Below are positions 57,896 to 64,000 of a stretch of DNA of 64,000 bases, in pieces. Position 1 is the stretch's first letter; each line of letters begins with the position of its first letter. A model generated the notes under the pieces. It was not told the DNA's origin. It saw nothing but the letters and a program-made list of their open reading frames with translations, and made no database searches. The stretch spans positions 28,370,743-28,434,742 of the forward strand of contig CM028333.1 of assembly GCA_016647705.1 (NCBI GenBank). Direction: 5' to 3'. The position numbers were made by a program, and so were the translations under genes. The DNA is from Eucommia ulmoides. Lineage: Eukaryota > Streptophyta > Magnoliopsida > Garryales > Eucommiaceae.

Positions 57896-58345
57896 GAACC
57901 CTCTGTACATTCGGGATACCCGATAACCCGAGCCCACCTTAACAGGGGGCTGACAAGAAGCGGAGGCTGTTCGACTGCGTGAACCTTGGTTGCAAAACAA
58001 CCTCGCCACTCGCGTTTAAAACTGGTCCACGAGTTGAAAGAAACCTCCGTATGTTCGGGATACCCAATAACCTGAGCCCACCTTACCAGGGGGCCGGCAA
58101 GGAGCGGCTGCCGTCTGACCTTGCGAATCTTGGCTGCAAACAGCCTCGCCACTCGTACTCCATGTGCTGAAATAACCCTCCATACACTCGGGATAAGCCC
58201 ACCTCTCGTCGGCCATCTGACTATTCAACCGAGTTGCAAACAACTCCGGATTCAACACCAAGTTTGCATATGGCTGAAATAACCCTTTGTATACTCGAGC
58301 ACATCCGATACCTCGTGTCCACCCGAGCAGGGGGCTGGCGAGGAG
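57896..58345 (+). repeat. Degenerate tandem repeat, unit about 100-146 bp, four units
   Basis: Units start near 57896, 58042, 58174 and 58278, each with AACCCTCYGTAYATTCGGGATA-like words (kept to short motifs: TTCGGGATACCC, GAGCCCACCTTA, CAGGGGGC-GGC-AGGAG). Unequal unit lengths reflect internal deletions. Repeats at this position (after integrase, before the 3' LTR) are known in Tat elements. Confidence 0.8.
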
Positions 58346-58882
58346 TGGAGTCAATGTCTTACAAACTTGAATCGCACCACCACTGCTGGATGAAATCACC
58401 ACCATTGCTGGATGAAATCACCATGCAAGGGTCATAAGCAACTAGCATTTATGCACAGTTGCAATAAATCTCTTGCACTACGTGGTATGGACTTGACTAT
58501 TCATGACCTTGTTCAAAGCTTTCGTATTATCAAAAACATACGCACAACATACAAAGACAAGCAGATGCGCGAAAAAGAGATATTTATTCATATGAGCAGA
58601 TCCTATAAGTTTTCTTATCCATATGAGTACATCTCTATAAGTCGTCCTATGCATACAAAAAGTGCTCCTAAAGAAAGATCAAAGAATAACCTAATAATTG
58701 CCAAGAATCCCTAGAAGAAATGGGGAGACGACGAAGAGGCACTTGTCCTTAAGCAACAGGACATAAGTAAGACAGAGCTTCTTGGAGTTAGAGCGGTTCC
58801 ATGAAAGCTCACTTGTGAAGTTAAGAGATTTCAAAAAAGCACCAACAAAAGAGACTTCTCTCCTTAGTGGGAAGGATGGGAA

Positions 58883-59164
58883 TCAGAGACAAACGTTCCC
58901 ATCATCCTTAGTTTGTGTGAGGCAGGGGAACCTCTTTGCTTGGTACAACGTCGTCGTGGGAAGAACATTAAAACCAATCCATGAACGAACAACGAGACTT
59001 GACGCCAACAAGGCGACGGATCTTCGCCCTGTGAATGACACATTCATTGCCCTTGATTGCCGAAGCGCCTCTAGCCGCAATGCAATAGATCTCGTCTTCT
59101 CTGCGTCCAGACACCCCGATGTGTCTAATGCCTCAGCCGCCGCATGGGGCTGGCCGCAATCCAT
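58883..59164 (-). CDS. Possible antisense ORF in the 3' region of element E
   Basis: 93 codons on the minus strand opposite to the element's reading direction. The sequence is rich in Ala, Leu and Arg (EALDTSGCLDAEKTRSIAL). The frame appears to continue upstream as RGGRSRAVRKMEALVQQLRM (59285-59225) before a stop. I do not recognise the family. It could be one of the extra ORFs described for Tat elements or a chance frame, since an overlapping plus-strand frame (58782-59198) is longer. Confidence 0.25.
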   Translation of the reverse strand: MDCGQPHAAAEALDTSGCLDAEKTRSIALRLEALRQSRAMNVSFTGRRSVALLASSLVVRSWIGFNVLPTTTLYQAKRFPCLTQTKDDGNVCL

Positions 59165-59847
59165 GGAGCCAAAGAGGACTCTGAGTTTGCGTGGGTAACA
59201 AAGGATTTGGAATGGTCATTTCTCCATTCTCAGCTGTTGAACAAGGGCCTCCATTTTTCGAACTGCCCTGCTACGACCACCTCTGAGGCCTATGTAAAGG
59301 CCCATTGGAGGAAGAAATGAAGAATGAGAGTGATGCAGCGAAATTCCCCTTAAATAGGTGTTCCAGGAGGAAAATGCCAGAAGGGCACATCATAAATGAT
59401 CGACGGTTGAATTGACGTGGAATCCCAAAAGGTTGCTCGTGGATTTGCGCCATAAAGGGATGCACGCGAATATGAGCCTCAATGATTGCACAGAGATATG
59501 TGTAAACTGCCACGACCTTGGAAACACGTAAAACCTTACACGTGGTTGAAAGCGACAGATTCAGACTCTGGTGTGAACGAGTACCCGTCTGGTTGGACTT
59601 GGCCCGAAGACCTACCCTGTTCGAACAAAATCCGGCTAAGCCTCCCCAACCAAGACAACGTCATAAATTTCGACCAAGAAAACGATTGACTCCATCAAAA
59701 AGCATGAAAGTTTGAAATAAAGTGCAAAATTCATCAAATGAATAAAACATCCACAAGAAAGGGGGCATACTCTGCAGGTTCAAAAAAAGAGGGAGGCTGT
59801 AGTTACAACAATTCAAGTGGGGGCTCCATTTGGGTTAGAGGACCCCT

Positions 59848-59860
59848 CCCCCCCCCCCCC
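59848..59860. repeat. Poly-C run, 13 bp
   Basis: Homopolymer of C, 11 bp before the start of element F. Prone to sequencing error. Confidence 0.9.
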
Positions 59861-59871
59861 AAGAAGGACTC

Positions 59872-60231
59872 TGATAAGCCCCAAATATGTTTCACATACT
59901 CTAGGCACAAGGGGCAGATCGGGCAACAGGGGCAAGGGGAATCTGAGAGTACCGGGTAGGTTGTTGGATAGGGAATATTAGTCAGATTCTGTTTCATTTC
60001 TGTTTTAAATTTGTTATGCAGTTTGTTAGGTGTTGGGAGATTAGCCTTTAAAGGGAGGCAGGAGAAGTGAGAGGGGGTAGAGAAAATTCTTAAGGAAAAA
60101 TTGAGCGTAGCTCTTGGGAGAGTGCCAAGTCTCTCGAAAACTTGGTTTCTTTGATGTATTCCATTTTATTTTCAAAGTTCAGTAAGCAATTCCTTTTCAT
60201 TTTTAATACAATCGATAGTTAGAGTGTATCA
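59872..60231 (+). repeat. 5' LTR of element F (360 bp)
   Basis: TGATAAGCCC...GAGTGTATCA. It has the same order of motifs as the G LTR: TCACATACTCTAGGC, TTCTGTTT, and a GGGAGAGTGCCAAG..CTTGG stretch. It ends two bases before the primer site. Confidence 0.85.
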
Positions 60232-60233
60232 TT

Positions 60234-60247
60234 TGGTATCAAGAGCA
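60234..60247 (+). other. Primer-binding site of element F (initiator tRNA-Met type)
   Basis: TGGTATCAAGAGCA. The context TTTGGTATCAAGAGC is common in plant retroelements using initiator tRNA-Met. Confidence 0.8.
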
Positions 60248-60378
60248 TGTACCTGGGTGCTGTTGTGCGTTCAAACTTTTCGTCATCGTTCTTTACAATC
60301 GATTTTCGCTTTCCACTTTCGTGTTTTCTTGTGGGTTTCTGATCAACGATTCGTTTCGCATAATCCAAGTGTTCTCTG

Positions 60379-63300
60379 ATGGCGGCCAAGAACGCGAATC
60401 AACGAATAGACGTAGTGGAGGAAGTCGTCGGTTCCTTGAAAGAGGAAGTACAAACTCTGACTCAGCGTGTTGCGCAACTCATCAAGCTTCACGAAGAATC
60501 AGCTCGAATAGCCTCGACATCGTCGTCCAACAGGGTGACGGAGGCGGTGGTTCTCAGCCCAATGGTGAGAGGATCGCATGCAGCTGACGGCAATAGCAAT
60601 CCATATGGCTTGCGACATGATTTCCGATTTTGCAAATTGGAACTACCGGTGTTTGACGGCATCAACCCCAACGGGTGGATCTTGAAAGCGGAATGCTATT
60701 TCTCCCTCTACCGCCTCACAAACGACGAGAAGCTTGAAGCGGCAGTCATCGGCCTTGAAGGTGATGCTCTGTTGTGGTATCAATGGGCGAACAAGGGGAG
60801 AATCATTGACTCATGGGAGGAGATGAAGATTCTACTCCTCAGGCAGTTTCGCTCCACTCAAACAGGTTCTCTTCACGAACAGTGGTTGTCGTTGGAGCAG
60901 GACGGCACTGTGCAAGATTATCGCCGGCGGTTCATAGAACTGTCGGCACCGTTGGACGATATATCGAATGAAATGGCTTTGGGTCAATTCATTCAGGGCC
61001 TTAAACCGGAGATACGGGCCGAAATTAGAGTTCTGGAACCAAGCCATCTGGGCCGGGCCATGGAATTGGCCCAACGAATTGAAGAAAAGCTGCTGGTAGC
61101 CCATTCTGTCAGGCCCAATCATTTAAAGGGGGGTGTTGGACTAATATGGCCCATTCGGACTAATCAGCATTTCAAGCCCAATAATTTGGGTCGGGCCACT
61201 GTTCCATCAAGGGAAATCCGATCACCGTGGGTTGGTAATGTTTCCAGTGCTAATCCATTGGGTGAAGTATGAAAATTGACGGATTCTGAATTACAAAAAA
61301 AGCGAGCACGAGGATTGTGTTTTAAATGTGATGACAAATGGTCCCCTGGGCATAAATGCAAAAACAAGGAGTTGAGTGTTTTGGTTACCCAGGACACGGA
61401 AGATGAATTGGATGAAACAGAGGAGCAGGTGGAAAACAATGGGCCCGCATTAGAAACTGCAGAATTATCTACAATTGTTGAAGTCTCGCTTAATTTTGTA
61501 GCGGGTCTTACATCACCGAGGACTATGAAGGTGGAAGGGATGATTGGGGATCAGCGAGTGGTGACCCTAGTGGATAGTAGGGCCACACATAATTTTATAT
61601 CCACGGCTTTGGTGGAAAAATTGAAGTTACCAATTACGGCTACGGAAGCTTATGGAGTGACCGTTGGTACGGGAGAAGCCGTTAAAGAAGAGGGTGTGTG
61701 TAAGGGCGTTCATTTGCAGCTTCAAGGAATCGATGTGGTGGAAGAATTCCTGCCCCTGGGGTTAGGGAGTGCGGATGTTATTTTGGGAATTCAATGGCTG
61801 GAAACGTTGGGTATAACGTATACAAATTGGAAGACCCAAGTTATGAAATTCCGATTGGGCAATGATACAGTTACATTGCGAGGAGATCCGTCCTTGGGAA
61901 AGACCTTGGTGTCTTTAAAAGCTATGATGCGAACGTTGAAACAAGAAGGTTCGGGTATTTTAGTGGAGTTGAATCCACTTTCTATGGAATCGAAGGGAGT
62001 GGACGACACGCCGGCGTTTGTGCAGCATGTCTTATCCAAATATGATCGGGTTTTCTGTTTGCCAGTAGGGTTACCACCAGCACGGGGATGGGAACACGCC
62101 ATCGTCCTTAAGGACGGCACGTCTCCAATCAGTGTGAGACCTTATCGATATCCCTAGGCCCAGAAGAACGAGATCGAGATGCTCATTAAGGAGATACTGA
62201 CCGCTGGGATAATTCAAATGAGTACGAGCCCTTTTTCTAGCCCGGTGCTGTTGGTCAAGAAAAAAGATGGAAGTTGGCGATTCTATGTGGATTATAGGGC
62301 TTTAAATAAAGCTACAGTACCTGATAAATTTCCAATTCCCGTCATTGATGAGTTATTAGACGAGCTTCATGGGGCTCGAGTTTTCTCCAGACTAGACCTC
62401 AAGTCTGGTTATCACCAGATTCGAGTCAGGGATGCCGATGTGCCGAAGACTGCTTTTCGAACACATGAAGGGCACTACGTGTTCCTAGTGATGCCTTTCG
62501 GGCTTACAAATGCACCGGCCACTTTTCAATCATTGATGAACGAGGTATTCCGACCCTACCTTCGCAAATTTGTATTGGTATTTTTCGATGACATACTAGT
62601 GTATAGCCCGACGGAGGAGTTACATGAGAAACATTTGGCCAAGGTATTGGAGATACTGCAACTCAATAGTCTATATGCCAATCGCAAAAAGTGTGAGTTT
62701 GGCAAAACCCAACTCGCTTATTTAGGGCACATAATATCAGGAGACGGGGTGGCAGTTGACCCCTCTAAAATTCAAGCAATGTTATCTTGGCCCACGCCTA
62801 ATACCCTTAAAGAGCTTCGTGGTTTTTTGGGACTCACGGGGTACTACAAAAAGTTCGTGTCTGGCTATGGGAAGATAGCTAGGCCACTGACTGAGCATCT
62901 AAAAAAGGATAAATTTGGGTGGAATGTTGAGGCAGAAGAGGCTTTTCAAGAGCTAAAACGTGCCATGACTCAGGTACCCATGTTGGCTATGCTCGATTTT
63001 ACTCGGCCTTTTACTATCGAGACGGACGTGTCTGGTTTCGGCTTAGGGGCGGTGCTACTTCAAGGGCAACGTCCAATAGCTTTTTATAGCTGTACTCTCG
63101 GACCTCGAGCGCATCTAAAATCTATCTAGGAAAAGGAGCTAATGGCAATTGTGTTTGCGGTATTGAAATGGCGACCGTACCTTTTGGGTCGCAAGTTCAT
63201 CGTCAGGACTGACCAACAAAGCTTAAAATTTTTATTGGAACAACGGTTGGTGGGTACGGAACACCAAAAGTGGATCACCAAGTTGATGAGCTATGATTTT

Positions 63301-64000
63301 GAGATCCAGTACAAACCTGGGGCTTGTAACAAGGTAGCAGATGCTCTATCTCGTATTCCGGATCGCATTTCTTGCAACCAGCTAGCCGTACCTCAGTGGC
63401 AACATTGGGAGAGCTTACGGGCCGAATTGGAGGCTGATGCTTTCTTACAAAAGTTGCGGATAGATATTACCACTGGTGAGGTCATTCATACGGGTTTTTT
63501 GGTTGAAAATGGGGTTCTGTACTATAAGAGCAGGTTAGTCATTCCTCAGAAATCTCAGTTAATTCCGGTGATTATTGCTGAATTTCATGGTTCTTTGTTG
63601 GGTGGTCATTCGGGAGAAACGAAAACCTATTGTCGAATTGCAGCAGAAGTATATTGGGTGGGCATGAAGAAAGATATCATCAAGTACGCGCAGGAATGCG
63701 AAGTGTGCCAACGAAACAAACACTTGGCAACTTCACCGGCAAGACTCCTATAGCCCAATCATCTTCCAGCGCAAGTATGGGATGAGTTGACGATGAATTT
63801 TATTGAAGGGTTACCTCAGTTAGATGGATGGGACACTATATTGGTCATGGTTGATCGGTTGAGTAAGTACGCGCATTTTGTGGGACTTAAACATCCCTTT
63901 ACTGCTAGTTTTGTTGCTGCCATTTTTGTGAAGGAAGTGGTCCGATTACATGGAGTTCCAAAATCCATAATCTCTGATCGTGACAAGATCTTCATGAGCC
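60379..64000 (+). pseudogene. gag-pol of element F, one frame with four stop codons
   Basis: A single frame runs from ATG 60379 to the window end and is broken only by TGA 61270, TAG 62155, TAG 63127 and TAG 63751. Order: coiled N-terminal Gag (DVVEEVVGSLKEEVQTLTQR), Gag core (LELPVFDGINPNGWILKAEC; SLHEQWLSLEQDGTVQDYRR), CCHC knuckle CFKCDDKWSPGHKC (61321-61362), protease VDSRATHNFIS (61570-61602; Gly to Arg at 61579). RT has [10 protein letters not shown], RNase H has [13 protein letters not shown], and integrase has GGHSGETKTY...CEVCQRNKH. The first integrase acidic residue is Asn (63796-63798, MNFIEG where relatives have MDF). The lack of frameshifts implies a younger copy than G. Confidence 0.92.

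Larger units (their letters stand above)
46031..59871 (+). mobile_element. Element E: Tat-type retrotransposon, split by element G
   Basis: Reads from the shared LTR through gag, protease and RT to the RNase H, where G (50532-55708) is inserted. It resumes at 55709 with RNase H, archaeal-type RNase H and integrase (to about 57565). A 3' region with tandem repeats runs to 59871, where element F begins. Its own 3' LTR is not seen and should lie beyond F if it is present. The coding is more decayed than in D. Confidence 0.75.
58346..59871 (+). other. Distal 3' region of element E with an antisense open frame
   Basis: No gag or pol. An open frame on the minus strand (59164-58883) reads LDAEKTRSIALRLEALRQSR and RRSVALLASSLVVRSWIG, an Arg-rich, helix-like sequence. 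A plus-strand frame at 58782-59198 overlaps it. Tat-group elements are known to carry extra ORFs, some antisense, in this region; I cannot assign a function. A G-rich AAAGGGGGC...GAGGGAGG area (59758-59795) and 13 C in a row (59848-59860) lie before element F. Confidence 0.45.
59872..64000 (+). mobile_element. Element F: chromodomain-type Ty3/gypsy element, cut by the window end
   Basis: Same family group as element G: the LTR shares GTTTCACATACTCTAGGC, the primer site is of the Met type, and gag-pol is colinear. It is better preserved than G. The right half of integrase, the expected chromodomain and the 3' LTR lie beyond 64000, so the target duplication cannot be checked; GACTC at 59867-59871 is the left candidate. 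Confidence 0.88.

Noticed and set aside
1..64000. CRISPR arrays, bacterial operons, phage or plasmid systems
   Set aside because: The repeats present are retroelement or satellite-like and have no regular spacer structure. All coding is plant transposon or plant nuclear type.

Overview
The window is nuclear DNA of a flowering plant, most likely a eudicot. The evidence is the dense nest of plant-type LTR retrotransposons, including Tat/Ogre and Athila-like elements, a chromodomain-bearing Ty3/gypsy family and a Ty1/copia remnant. There are also plant-type small DNA transposons, a decayed organellar tRNA-Asp copy, and the first coding exon of a REVEILLE/LHY-CCA1-like MYB gene. I could not identify the species. 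No bacterial gene, CRISPR array or phage is visible. Almost all coding signal belongs to broken transposable elements.

Layout. 1-5529: AT-rich intergenic DNA with a 1,014-bp solo LTR (859-1872, 5-bp target duplication AAGAG), a possible Helitron on the minus strand (about 2418-4122, containing a 264-bp tandem duplication) and a relic of a Harbinger-like element ending at 4493. About 5530-7960: minus-strand Ty1/copia remnant in which most of the RT is deleted. 8040-9611 plus 15886-about 16068: plus-strand Tat-type integrase remnant and its 3' flank, split by element A. 9612-15880: element A, a complete minus-strand non-autonomous Athila-like element (two about 1.7-kb LTRs, TSD CCTAC, tRNA-Asp primer site, only a scrap of gag). 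16209-18133: piece of an Ogre-type LTR carrying a 1,060-bp PIF/Harbinger-like element (TSD TAA). 18134-21366: element B, a minus-strand Athila-like gag with primer site and LTR.

21367-34090: element C, a 12.7-kb Ogre-like element (TSD ATTAT). It has a 3.4-kb 5' LTR, decayed gag-protease, no polymerase, a 968-bp hAT-like insertion, a 52-bp tandem repeat and a 5'-truncated 3' LTR. 34096-35083: Athila-type LTR in the opposite orientation. 35100-38015: decayed transposon-type gene and an LTR-like segment. 38543-38958: a copy of the organellar trnD region between about 115-bp direct repeats. 39189-39310: exon 1 of the RVE-like gene.

39799 to the window end: the RVE intron is entered by a tandem of two Tat-type elements, D and E, that share one LTR (39799-40440, 46031-46659). 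Element G, a 5.18-kb chromodomain Ty3/gypsy element with 342-bp LTRs, sits inside the RNase H region of E. Element F, a second chromodomain element, follows E and is cut by the window edge. Its gag-pol keeps one reading frame from 60379 to 64000, broken by four stop codons.

The layering fixes a relative order: D/E entered the RVE intron, and G entered E. The hAT-like element entered C, C entered the Athila-type LTR region, and A entered an older Tat remnant. No autonomous intact element is visible. The only host coding sequence I can support is the RVE exon.
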